Source: Branchipolynoe longqiensis (lineage: Eukaryota > Annelida > Polychaeta > Phyllodocida > Polynoidae). Taken from it: a stretch of 64,000 bases of DNA. Position numbers and translations under genes: made by a program. The notes under the pieces are model-generated. The model worked only from the letters and a program-made list of their open reading frames with translations, was not told the origin of the DNA and did no database searches. Below are positions 32,150-42,365 of the stretch, piece by piece (positions within the stretch are counted from its first letter, which is position 1; every line of letters starts with the position of its first letter). The stretch covers positions 79,263,447 through 79,327,446 of the forward strand of contig CM059193.1 of the NCBI GenBank assembly GCA_030323885.1. Reading direction: 5' to 3'.

Positions 32150-32465
32150 CTGTTGTCACTCTCCAATCAGAGCCATTGCAAACTATCAGTTTTCTTTTTC
32201 TCCAATCAGTCTCACCACTGTCCAATTAGAGCTTTTGCACTCTCCAATCAGAGCCTTCGTTTTCTTCACTCCACCTCTCCTAACCAGGGACTTGGCACTC
32301 TCCAATCAGAGACTTTACACTCTCCAACCAGGACAGTTGCACCCTCATATCAGAGCCGTTACACTCTCCAATAAGAGCCTTCTTGCTTGTCAGCCTCTTT
32401 ACTCCCCTCTCCACGCGGTGCAGTCTCACTCTCCAAGCAGAACAGTACTGTTCTCTGAGCAGGGT
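32150..32465. repeat. tandem repeat of CTCCAATCAGAGCC type
   Basis: About fifteen degenerate units of roughly 20 bp with CTCTCCAATCAGAGCC, immediately past the SBF stop codon on the minus strand. Confidence 0.8.
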
Positions 32466-32533
32466 TAGCGTCTTCTCCGTTCATATGGTCCATTAACAGA
32501 ACACAGCTGCACTGTGTAAGCCGGCTGCATGCA

Positions 32534-32626
32534 TCACTGGATGCAGCTCTGGATTTTATCGATCCACTCGTGCGCAGCGCTTAAGTCTGGAGCGAGGAAG
32601 TTGTATATCCGACGAATAGTTTTCAT
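32534..32626 (-). CDS. Sbf: SBF terminal exon: end of PH domain
   Basis: The acceptor is TTTTTCTCAG and the exon ends at TGA (32536-32534). It encodes MKTIRRIYNFLAPDLSAAHE, then WIDKIQSCIQ. This is the last strand and C-terminal helix of the PH domain, with the invariant helix Trp in EWIDKIQ, close to the vertebrate QQWVDRIQSC ending. The exon starts in phase 0. Confidence 0.95.
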   Translation of the reverse strand: MKTIRRIYNFLAPDLSAAHEWIDKIQSCIQ

Positions 32627-33015
32627 CTGAGAAAAACACAAAACAGAAGACATGTCTCAGTTTTGAAACTCCACATTGCTTCCAAACAAATAACTGCTTA
32701 AACAAATAAGTCTAGCAATGACACAATTATAAGTCCCAGTGGACACTCTTATTCTTTCTTTCTAGATCAAATATTTTCTTGGATCCTGCACTGAAAAAAT
32801 GCATATTCTGATGAAAAATTAATTACCAACAAAAATTCAGTTTTTATTTTTAAATTTCCATAACAACAACAAAACTATTTGGAAGGTATCATAAGTACAA
32901 AAATATCGATAGAAACAAAACATTTCTCCCAAATTAATGTAAGAAAAGATAAATATGCACCAGAAAATTGTAGTTCTCGAAAATGCTTTACATGACATAA
33001 ATTGTAAAGACTTAC

Positions 33016-33153
33016 TTCAAAGAAGGCGGCTTCATCGGACTTCTTGGGTGCACCTTGGACGTTCTTAAAGGTGATGGGTGCTACAGAGACAACCTCTGCC
33101 AGGTCGATGAAGCCCTTACAATGAGAGTCTTCTGACGAATCATAGTACCGCAA
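33016..33153 (-). CDS. Sbf: SBF exon: PH domain middle
   Basis: 46 codons, acceptor CGATATCAG, donor GAA|GTAAGTC, phase 0 at both ends. It encodes [20 protein letters not shown], then [19 protein letters not shown]. This matches the PH core of SBF1/2 (LRYYD, CKGVIDLAEV, GAPK, AFF), the strands that form the phosphoinositide-facing sheet. Confidence 0.97.
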
Positions 33154-33659
33154 CTGATATCGAATAAAACAGGCACATTAGCAAGCATGTAGTAAGGACC
33201 ACAATATTTAATCAATATATGGGTAGTGATACATAAGAAAAATATATTTGTGTGTAAATAATTGACTATATATATATATAGAGAAAAAAACCGATGCGAG
33301 TGACACTTGTCAACATGTGGTGGAGGTGAGGAGGGCCGCAGGTGGCACCAGCAGTACAGTGTTGAGTCTTACAGAGTATAACAATAATTTCCTTACATAT
33401 TTTTATACTTGCATAATGTGATCAATAACAACATATTTTAAATGTACCCCAATATATTGAATACCCTGCAAGAAAAGGCTTGTTAATGAATAAGAAGGTT
33501 GCTTCCTTTTTCTCAAAATTGTTCTTCACCTCTAATTGAGATATTATATCAGTGGGAATCATTACATTCACCCAGGCTCATACGCTGATGGCATACTATG
33601 TGGCTCTCGTCACTTATTGTCTTATAGATACGTGCCAAAACTGTCTTGCAAAGCACAGT

Positions 33660-33834
33660 GAAAGGAGGGAAGAAAACAAGTTGTACAAAGGAAGCGGTGG
33701 GAAGACAATATCAGGGAATGGACAGGCCTGGAGTTTGGCAAGTCTCAGAGGGAAGTGGAGAATAAGGTAAAGTGGAGACAACTGGTTGCAAAGTCATATG
33801 TGATGCCTGAACGACTGTTGCAGTTAAGGGATTA

Positions 33835-33868
<34 letters not shown>
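33660..33868 (+). mobile_element. 5'-truncated LINE 3' end in an SBF intron
   Basis: The plus strand encodes the end of a LINE polyprotein, KRWEDNIREWTGLEFGKSQR, later WRQLVAK, stopping at LRD* and followed by a TGA/GAT trinucleotide tail (33835-33868). This matches the 3' end of non-LTR elements with TGA-repeat tails, such as L2/CR1-like lineages. A second copy is at 59160-59340. Confidence 0.75.
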
Positions 33869-33869
<1 letters not shown>

Positions 33870-33986
33870 AGACCAGTGTTTGTATTCTAAGAACGATTAT
33901 ATTCAGATGAGTAAATCTGTAACACAACGACAACAAATTTGCCACTGACTTGGGGTAGAGTGGAATCATTCCTGTCTGCCTCTCAC

Positions 33987-34081
33987 CTGGTGCTTCATTG
34001 TGTCAAGCACGAACCAGCGTTGTTTCCACCCCTTCAGTAGGGCCCCACGCTTGTACAGATACCCTTCATGTGTCCGGTGTT
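33987..34081 (-). CDS. Sbf: SBF exon: PH domain start
   Basis: 95 bp, acceptor TTTCCACACTCAG, donor CAG|GTGAGAGG. It begins with two bases that complete a Glu codon, then [31 protein letters not shown]. These are the first PH strands with the conserved EGxLYKKG and RWFVLD motifs and basic residues that usually bind inositol phosphates. Confidence 0.97.
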
Positions 34082-34134
34082 CTGAGTGTGGAAAGGTGGT
34101 GGTGAATTAGCAGTTACTAGAGGTACTACCACGT

Positions 34135-34580
34135 TTTGTTTATTAGTTGGAGTTTGACATCCTGGGAACATCTGTTGGAGTTTGAAATCCTGGCAACATC
34201 TACAGTCATATCAGGACGGTTACCAACTTGTGACATTACATCATTCTACCACACGCAACAAATTCAAATAAGACTTTATTGATCACAGTGAAGCCAAAAA
34301 TATTATGGTTGGTTGGTTGTTGGGAGTTTTACATCCGGGCAATATCTAAGGTCATATCAGGACGGGTACTGACTTGTGACAGTGCACACTCGTGGTGATT
34401 TTATAGTGTGTCCCAACTGGGAGACCAGGCCACCAGCACCATGACCTGATATCCCACTAGTCACATTATCCTGACACTGAGCCAACCAGTCCTTGCCCTA
34501 TCCTAATAATGCCGAGCGCCTTGCTAGGAAGTGACAAGTATCAATTTTTAAGTCATTGGTTTGACTTGACCAGGGTTCAA
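34135..34580 (-). mobile_element. SINE family A, long-tail copy plus a tail fragment
   Basis: 34310-34580 is a long-tail copy without a complete head (GGTTTGAACCCTGGTCAAGTC on the minus strand at the right end). 34135-34230 holds tail fragments with GACATCCTGGGAACATCT, partly duplicated. It lies within an SBF intron. Confidence 0.75.
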
Positions 34581-34841
34581 ACCCAAAAAGAATTATTAAC
34601 ATACTTACATACGGGGGATATATCTGATTTGTTGTAGCAATGTATTTTGCATAAGCATAAACTTTAATTGAATGTAACATTGGTTGTTCGGCTGGAAGAT
34701 CATACATTGGGGAAGTCATAAAGTCACTGAACCACATGTTTGTGGTTAAATAAAACTCAACTCAACTCAACAATGTAACGTGAAAACCAACTATATGGTA
34801 CACAGTTTCTGAATGCGACTCTCACTGAATGGCACGCTTAC

Positions 34842-34997
34842 CTCCGGTGATGGAGGCTGTTTCGGCGATGGTGCCCTTGACGAGCGTCTGCGATGAGGTG
34901 CTGACTTCGGACATCGGTCGCAGCTTCGTGCAGTTCTTGGGCACGTGAGGCACACAGCGCTCGTGGCAGTTGTAGCCGCACTCGGCACACCGCATCC
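34842..34997 (-). CDS. Sbf: SBF exon: second half of the C1 domain
   Basis: 156 bp, acceptor GGTTGCTAAG, donor GGAG|GTAAGCG. It encodes GMRCAECGYNCHERCVPHVP, KNCTKL, then a Ser/Thr-rich linker SEVSTSSQTLVKGTIAETAS. With the preceding exon it completes the C1 consensus H-x12-C-x2-C-x13-C-x2-C-x4-H-x2-C-x7-C exactly, so both zinc sites should form. Whether it binds diacylglycerol cannot be told from the sequence. Confidence 0.96.
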
Positions 34998-37893
34998 CTT
35001 AGCAACCAGACAGGCACAGTCAGCAAAGAGAAGCAAGGCCAGCTTCCCGCCAGCTTACAAATAATTTGGTGTCGACATGATAACAAAAATCAGCTTTTGT
35101 CTGATCACAGTGCAGGTTACCCTTTTGAGATTCATTTGTAACATTTAATTGATGACATATTCAAAGGTGCCAAGTACATAAGAGTGTGATATGGGAGATA
35201 TGTGCCAAATAGATAAGAGTGGGAGATGGGAGATCTCCCTCATACACCAACAAATTGTGAATAGGGAGAAATAACGTAGCCGAAGGGGAAGGGTGTGGGA
35301 GGGGGTCAGGGGGAGGTACCCCTCTTACAAGGGGGTGATGGGTCCAGGAGGCCTCCCGCCGAAAATTGCGGAAAAAGTGATACAAAATGGTGCATCCGGA
35401 TGGGTTTTGACAAAAAAATGTGTAAAATCTAAAAAATAAGCTATAATGGTTCTTTTGCAGCAATTACAAATTAAAAGTAGGAAATCGGGAGTGGGTAGGT
35501 AAATAATGTATTATGGTGATGCAGGTATATTATGAGTTGTTTATATTTGCCCACACCCACGCCCCTGGTGCCAACACATTAAACTAGGACTTTCGGAACT
35601 AGATAAATGTTGAAAGCTGACCATTTATGGAATATTCATGTGTCAACTTGTAAATAGCATGGCCAATATACCCCGCTGTTTATTCATCCGAACACTCGCT
35701 GACACCGCTCAATGCGGTTGCGTCAACTTGGTCAACATTACCTCATGCATTACAATTTGAATATTAAATGCGCTGCAGTAAACTCTGTTGGAATAGTTTT
35801 AAAATTTACAATCCATCAGATGCGAAGATTTTCTTCACCCCGGTGCAGGAATGGAAGTTCTAGCAGTAGGGACAGATCAACAATAAATAGGCAAAGTATA
35901 CCATGTCGCCCAAAGGTTCTAATGCATTTTACATTCTAACTGTACTCTGCACTGGTCTTAAAATGATCACGGATTTCTACTTTGAAACTTTTTCATGCCT
36001 AGTCCGACTTGAAAAATTCCAAAAGTATTGCATTTCTCTTTTACAATATCCTTCAAATATTTAAAAAAAACTAAACATGGCCATTTTTAATAAATTAAAA
36101 ATGGCTGTTCTGGTCTTTACTTTAACACTGTTGATTTCTTTTGGTTTGGGCAATTATAACCCTTTGGTGCCGAGAGCGCCTGCAAGTTCCACGTGTTTAC
36201 AGCCCTGGTGCGCCTGTGGTTGAATTGCTTTTCTAGATATGTTTTCCTGATAATTTGTAGATTATATCAGAAATAGTGCTACCCGATTCCGGACTGTAAG
36301 AGCACGAAACCTGTGGGTGCACTTGGGTGCTCCCAGCCCCAAAGGGATAAACACCCACCCTCCCAACTTCGATTGACCTTTGAACCGGAAATTTACACTC
36401 GGTCTCCCATTACATGATCGGGTTGGTTTAACAAATGATGAATAGAAATTAAAATTCACAGTTGCTAACCGCAAACAATTGACTACATCACGGTTCCGAC
36501 TGCGCATGCACTGAAAACGGCGTTGGGAGCAAAGCAAAGGCATTCGCCCATTGAGTTTGCCGATACGCGTAGGGCAAAACTGGCATTTTATTCAAAATAA
36601 CTAGAAATACATAACAATTTGGCATAAACATGGACAGAAGGATGCTATATAATAATATAATGCATATGTTTAAGACACAACTCTCCATAAACCTCATAAT
36701 ATTACCTCTCTAATGCAATGCCCGGCGACACGATGTGTGACACCAATCGAGAACTTCAGTGGTCTTGAAGTTTTTTGGGTAAATAGTTTCCTATAAACCA
36801 CCCGAACCATCCCAGTCAAACAACCATGCCGACCTAGTCGAACACGCACATTGACAATGGAAGTCGAGCCAACTCGATCAATAAGCCTGGTGGTGACCAT
36901 TGGGTCCCCTAACCTCTATTCCGTCAGCCGAAAATGAAATTCATAGTCGCACTTCAAGAGTGTAGGTATAACCAAGACTAAGTTAATAGAGAACTCCCCA
37001 AACCGCCGTCATTCAGCCGTACGCTAAACATGCGAACGCACCAAAACAGCGGCCATATTCACCCAACGGCAAAACACGCCGTCACCCGATCCGGTAACCT
37101 ACATAATTAACTAGGTCATAACGTTAACGTTTTACGGGTGCAGCGCGCTAAATCCTCCAGCGCTATTTTAATAATACCCACTCATATCCTCCAGATCGGT
37201 ATAACCATGTAATTACCACATGTCTTTAATCTATAACCCTTAATAAAGTTATATAACACTTTTTGGGGTTTAAGACCAACTTAAACTCCCATAAAAAGAT
37301 AAAAACGTACCTTGAAACAACTCAGCGTAATGTCTGAGTCTGTTGAATTTATGCTAATTGACTTGAGACCGGAACTGCTTCATCTCCCTGGGCTGTGAAT
37401 GCCTTGGTGGCAACAGCCCGAGGTAAAACCATAGTATATAAATAAAAATATGAATAAAATAAATCAAACTGACTCTGGCTATGGCTCTAACACTAGTCTG
37501 AGTGCCTAGATTTGTCTAAATCTAAATGCACATGGCATAAGATGTGCTGGTTATATTTATGTAAATGCAATGCTGGATAAAAGATTAATATCTTAATTTA
37601 TTATATATATTTTTTTAGTTGGTATTCTATGTTTCAAACAAGAGCTGAGATGAGCTGAAACTAGCACATTTCATAGCTGCACCCAGTGTATTAGCATGTG
37701 CCATGTGCTTCTCGTGGCTTTGTTTTGCTCTGATGCATCCCACAATGCACCGCGCCGCTGGAACCGTGATGTAGTCTATTAGGTCAACCAAGCAAATTCT
37801 GATAGCAAATCCCTTGTATCATTAGATTAGCGTCATTCATATATAACAAATCATTTTTTAATTTACAAACTGTTCAGTAAGTAACCAATTCAC
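34998..37893 (-). other. SBF intron inside the C1 domain
   Basis: 2.9 kb with no exon seen. It contains a short TIR element at 36160-36346 and otherwise unassigned AT-rich DNA. Confidence 0.6.
36160..36346. mobile_element. 187-bp TIR element with CCCTTTGG termini
   Basis: It starts CCCTTTGGTGCCGAGAGC and ends GCTCCCAGCCCCAAAGGG, flanked by ATAA on both sides (36156-36159, 36347-36350). CCCTTT termini with a four-base A/T target resemble piggyBac-type MITEs, though the usual target is TTAA. Confidence 0.6.
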
Positions 37894-38069
37894 CAGTTTT
37901 GACGAGGCCCCACAGTACATGCGAGCAGTAGTCACAGTAGGCGGGTGTCGTGTACGTAAACTTCTCAAAGCGATGCGGCTGTGAGAACATCTTTGCGGCC
38001 TCACCAAGCATCTTCCCCTTCACCAGGATCTCTATAGTGGATCGCTTGTGGATGGACCGGCCGTGAGAT
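37894..38069 (-). CDS. Sbf: SBF exon: first half of the C1 domain
   Basis: 176 bp, acceptor CCGCGTTGCAG, donor ACTG|GTGAAT. It encodes SHGRSIHKRSTIEILVKGKM, a linker, then HRFEKFTYTTPAYCDYCSHV, LWGLVKTG. This holds the first His and first Cys pair of the C1 domain and the typical LWG and G residues. The exon border falls inside the x13 spacer of the zinc motif. Confidence 0.96.
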
Positions 38070-38164
38070 CTGCAACGCGGAGTCAGTCAGTCAGTCAGTT
38101 ATCACTGCTTTTAACCAAGCTCATCAAGGTCTGGGCACTTAAGAACGCTGAGGACCTCACGAAA

Positions 38165-38500
38165 ACACCTTACAGTTGTATAATCTGATGGCTGATGAGT
38201 TTCTGCTATATATCGTAGATAAAAACAAAATCATGTTGATCATTAGAATCTACTTTATTTTAATTTCAAATAACTTTTATTTTAATGGGTTAAATTAGGA
38301 CATAATTGAGGTGAAAATACACTAAATTAATTTTGGTGTGCACACCGAAATGTTTGGACTTAGGTTTTGTTTCCCCGTTTTCGAGCAAAGCACCAAAGCA
38401 TCAAACTGCAATAAATGAGGTCACCAAAGCACCAAGGTCCGATGCACAGGATCAAATCTAGGTAAGTGTTTTGATTTTAAATAAATTGGTGGTGGAAGTC
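38165..38500 (-). mobile_element. diverged TTAA-family element in an SBF intron
   Basis: Minus orientation, with TACAGTTGTATAATCTGATG at the left and the family's interior (ATCATGTTGATCATTAGAAT, AAATAACTTTTATTTTAA). The right end has decayed. Confidence 0.6.
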
Positions 38501-38774
38501 CTCTGAGATTTTTTCAGAGTAGACTGCACTGTGATCTACTACAAACAATAATTCTTGCCATCAGAGGGAATTATGGTGGTAGAAATTGTCGATTTTAGAA
38601 TCATTTTCAATATATAATTGGAAGTGAGGCTAAAAGCGAGTCCTTTCACCGCTGGGCCATTCGTTCATCAGCACCCATTTACACCGACTTTTTTCTGAAG
38701 TTAACGGTAAATTTACCTGAATTGAATGTTATAATCAGCGGAGCGTAAAATGAAGAACAGTTCAGGAATGCTGA

Positions 38775-38985
38775 ATGAGTTGAGTGTTCGCCTCCCATTT
38801 TGGTAGATCATGGGATTTCAACCCCTGGGTTGAAATTCTAGTCAAGTCAAACCAATGACTTCAAAATTTATACTTTTTGTTTGCTACTCAGCCTGGCGTT
38901 CGGCATTACTAGGATAGAGCAAGGAGCAATAGAGTGAGGAAGACCAAGTGTCCACGATTGACATTTTCCCCACTAAATCAACTAA
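38775..38985 (+). mobile_element. SINE family A, short-tail form
   Basis: Worn head (CTGAATGAGTTGAGTG), body CCAATGACTTCAAAATTTAT and CCTGGCGTTCGGCATTAC, tail CAAGGAGCAATAGAGTGAGG. It is in an SBF intron, opposite to the gene. Confidence 0.7.
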
Positions 38986-39104
38986 TGCACAAACAAAGAT
39001 TTTAAAAGAATTACATGTTCTATCAACTTTGTGTACATACTTCAATATTTGCAATGCATAACCTTTTACTTGAGCTCTGACATGCCTATTTGACAGTCTC
39101 TTAC

Positions 39105-39232
39105 CTTACGACTGCGGTGTTGAAAGAAACCTGGCGTGTGAGTGACTCGCGTGGTGGGTGTTCAAGCTTCTCCCACAGGGCGCGCCATTTCTGAGGCAAT
39201 TGGCCCAGCTCAGATTCAAGCCGGCTAATCTC
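39105..39232 (-). CDS. Sbf: SBF exon: helical region between pseudophosphatase and C1
   Basis: 128 bp, acceptor CGTTTTATAG, donor GTAAG|GTAAGAG. It encodes EISRLESELGQLPQKWRALW, EKLEHPPRESLTRQVSFNTA, VV. This looks like the coiled-coil dimerisation helix of SBF (heptad-like ISRLESEL; vertebrate RLETELGQ..W..W). The acceptor overlaps the last, partial unit of the tandem array at 39240-41190. Confidence 0.93.
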
Positions 39233-39239
39233 CTATAAA

Positions 39240-41190
39240 ACGTGAAGATGAACTCAAATTAAACTACAGAACAAGCAAGGGTGGGTTATCAAAGCTGAAG
39301 ATGAACTCAAATTAAACTACAAAACAAGCAAGACTGGGTTATCAAAGCTGAAGATGAACTCAAATTAAACTACAAAACAAGCAAGACTGCGTTATCAAAG
39401 CTGAAGATGAACTCAAATTAAACTACAAAACAAGCAAGACTGGGTTATCAATCTGAAGATGAACTCAAATTAAACTACAAAACAAGCAAGACTGGGTTAT
39501 CAAAGCTGAAGATGAACTCAAATTAAACTACAAAACAAGCAAGACTGCGTTATCAAAGCTGAAGATGAACTCAAATTAAACTACAAAACAAGCAAGACTG
39601 GGTTATCAAAGCTGAAGATGAACTCAAATTAAACTACAAAACAAGCAAGACTGCGTTATCAAAGCTGAAGATGAACTCAAATTAAACTACAAAACAAGCA
39701 AGACTGGGTTATCAAAGCTGAAGATGAACTCAAATTAAACTACAAAACAAGCAAGACTGGGTTATCAAAGCTGAAGATGAACTCAAATTAAACTACAAAA
39801 CAAGCAAGACTGGGTTATCAAAGCTGAAGATGAACTCAAATTAAACTACAAAACAAGCAAGACTGCGTTATCAAAGCTGAAGATGAACTCAAATTAAACT
39901 ACAAAACAAGCAAGACTGGGTTATCAAAGCTGAAGATGAACTCAAATTAAACTACAAAACAAGCAAGACTGGGTTATCAAAGCTGAAGATGAACTCAAAT
40001 TAAACTACAAAACAAGCAAGACTGCGTTATCAAAGCTGAAGATGAACTCAAATTAAACTACAAAACAAGCAAGACTGGGTTATCAAATCTGAAGATGAAC
40101 TCAAATTAAACTACAAAACAAGCAAGACTGGGTTATCAAAGCTGAAGATGAACTCAAATTAAACTACAAAACAAGCAAGACTGGGTTATCAAAGCTGAAG
40201 ATGAACTCAAATTAAACTACAAAACAAGCAAGGCTGCGTTATCAATCTGAAGATGAACTCAAATTAAACTACAAAACAAGCAAGACTGGGTTATCAAAGC
40301 TGAAGATGAACTCAAATTAAACTACAAAACAAGCAAGGCTGGGTTATCAAAGCTGAAGATGAACTCAAATTAAACTACAAAACAAGCAAGACTGGGTTAT
40401 CAAAGCTGAAGATGAACTCAAATTAAACTACAAAACAAGCAAGGCTGCGTTATCAATCTGAAGATGAACCCAACTTAACTTACAAAACAAACAAGGGTAG
40501 GTTATCAATCTGAAGATGAACTCAAATTAAACTACAAAACAAGCAAGACTGGGTTATCAAAGCTGAAGATGAACTCAAATTAAACTACAAAACAAGCAAG
40601 ACTGGGTTATCAAAGCTGAAGATGAACTCAAATTAAACTACAAAACAAGCAAGACTGGGTTATCAAAGCTGAAGATGAACTCAAATTAAACTACAAAACA
40701 AGCAAGACTGGGTTATCAAAGCTGAAGATGAACTCAAATTAAACTACAAAACAAGCAAGACTGGGTTATCAAAGCTGAAGATGAACTCAAATTAAACTAC
40801 AAAACAAGCAAGACTGGGTTATCAGAGCTGAAGATGAACTCAAATTAAACTACAAAACAAGCAAGACTGGGTTATCAAAGCTGAAGATGAACTCAAATTA
40901 AACTACAAAACAAGCAAGGCTGCGTTATCAAAGCTGAAGATGAACTCAAATTAAACTACAAAACAAGCAAGACTGGGTTATCAATCTGAAGATGAACTCA
41001 AATTAAACTACAAAACAAGCAAGGCTGCGTTATCAATCTGAAGATGAACTCAAATTAAACTACAAAACAAGCAAGACTGGGTTATCAATCTGAAGATGAA
41101 CTCAAATTAAACTACAAAACAAGCAAGGCTGCGTTATCAATCTGAAGATGAACCCAACTTAACTTACAAAACAAACAAGGGTAGGTTATC
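39240..41190 (-). repeat. 53-bp tandem array with acceptor-like units, SBF intron
   Basis: About 37 units (53 bp, some 52) fill this intron's 3' half and end at the acceptor of the next exon. Units are almost identical. Read on the gene's strand, each has TTGATAACCCAG (branchpoint-like), CTTGCTTGTTTTGTAG (pyrimidine tract plus AG) and TTCATCTTCAG (a second AG). Two G/C variants alternate irregularly (CTGGG or CTGCG on the plus strand). Confidence 0.95.
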
Positions 41191-41604
41191 AAAGTTACAG
41201 CTGAACTCAATTTAGCTAATAATATATTTCTGAAATAGGTCAATGTAATAGGAATTTAATATGATATTTCTATGAATCAATATACTAAATTCCAGTTTTC
41301 AGTTTTATTCAATATAACCATTGATATTACCAGATACATTTAGTCTTTTTCACAAACTATAGACTACACTGTTGAAGATAAAATTGACTTTGGGAGACAA
41401 CATTTGTTCATTTCATTATTTTAGGGGGAAGGGGGGAGGGGAGATGCCGCCTATAAAATTCACACCTCAGTAAATATTTGTTGGGGGAAGAGAAGAGTGA
41501 TTCTCTATTATAAGCTATGGTTTGTAACGGAGAGTTTACAGTAATTCTTTACCATGCCCTTCATTCAGCACCACCGCAGTCCCCTCCTGCTATACGTAAC
41601 TCAC

Positions 41605-41838
41605 CTGCAGTAGGTAGGTGCAGGCTTCCGGCTGCAGGATAGACACATCATCATAACACCCATTGATGATGCGGCGCACTTGGAGCCCTGCCGGGTTGTC
41701 AGCCAGCTCATTCTCCTCCTCCATGCGCATCTCGGCTGCGACGATTTCCAGATCATACGAGGGACCGTGCGCCAGGTCCTCCTTCACGAAGTAGTCCCAG
41801 ATGACCAGGTTTGATACGTTGGAGTACGGACGGAGCAC
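41605..41838 (-). CDS. Sbf: SBF exon: end of pseudophosphatase region
   Basis: 78 codons, acceptor TTTGTACTGCAG, donor CTGCAG|GTGAGT, phase 0 at both ends. It encodes VLRPYSNVSNLVIWDYFVKE, DLAHGPSYDLEIVAAEMRME, later INGCYDDVSILQPEACTYLL. VLRPYSNVSNLxxWD is a hallmark of SBF proteins. Confidence 0.96.
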
Positions 41839-41929
41839 CTGCAGTACAAATGTTTTCGAGGTTCTGCTAGATCTGGTTTTCACTACTATGCTTGATGAGT
41901 TCTTTTGTCTAAAACATCTTTTGGTGTTT

Positions 41930-42165
41930 TTTTTGGTACATAAGTTGATTAAGCAGGGGAAATTTCAATCGCAGACAATTGGTCTTCCTCATTCCACTGC
42001 TCCTTGCCATATCCTAATAATGCTGAATGCCAGAATAGGTTGTGACAAGTATTAATTTTTAAGTTATTGGTTTGACTAAGCCAGAGTTCGAACCCGGGCG
42101 TTCGAATCCTAAGACCTACAAAAATTGGAGGTGGGTTCTCAACTCATTTAGCCACCCCATTTGGT
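41930..42165 (-). mobile_element. SINE family A, short-tail form
   Basis: Minus orientation with CAGTGGAATGAGGAAGACCA, body and a worn head at the right (TGGCTAAATGAGTTGAGAAC). It is located between an SBF exon and the 45-bp array. Confidence 0.75.
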
Positions 42166-42365
42166 TCATCTGGAAGTAACGATGGTCTTTACATTCCGTA
42201 GAAATTGTTCTTTCTTTTACTGTATACCTGGGGGTTCTTTTAATCACGGGATATTATTGAACTAACATATCAAACCTCAGTAGATATTAGCAACGAGGGC
42301 TCTTATGCCTTCCAGACAGCATGCCATGATCCGATGGACGCCACTGTTCTTTCAAAAGTTCCATC

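Noticed and set aside
35161..35463. 100-residue minus-strand gene inside the SBF intron
   Set aside because: Low-complexity, aromatic-rich frame without known domains or splice context.
39240..41190. CRISPR array
   Set aside because: Units are directly repeated with no unique spacers, in an intron of an animal gene.
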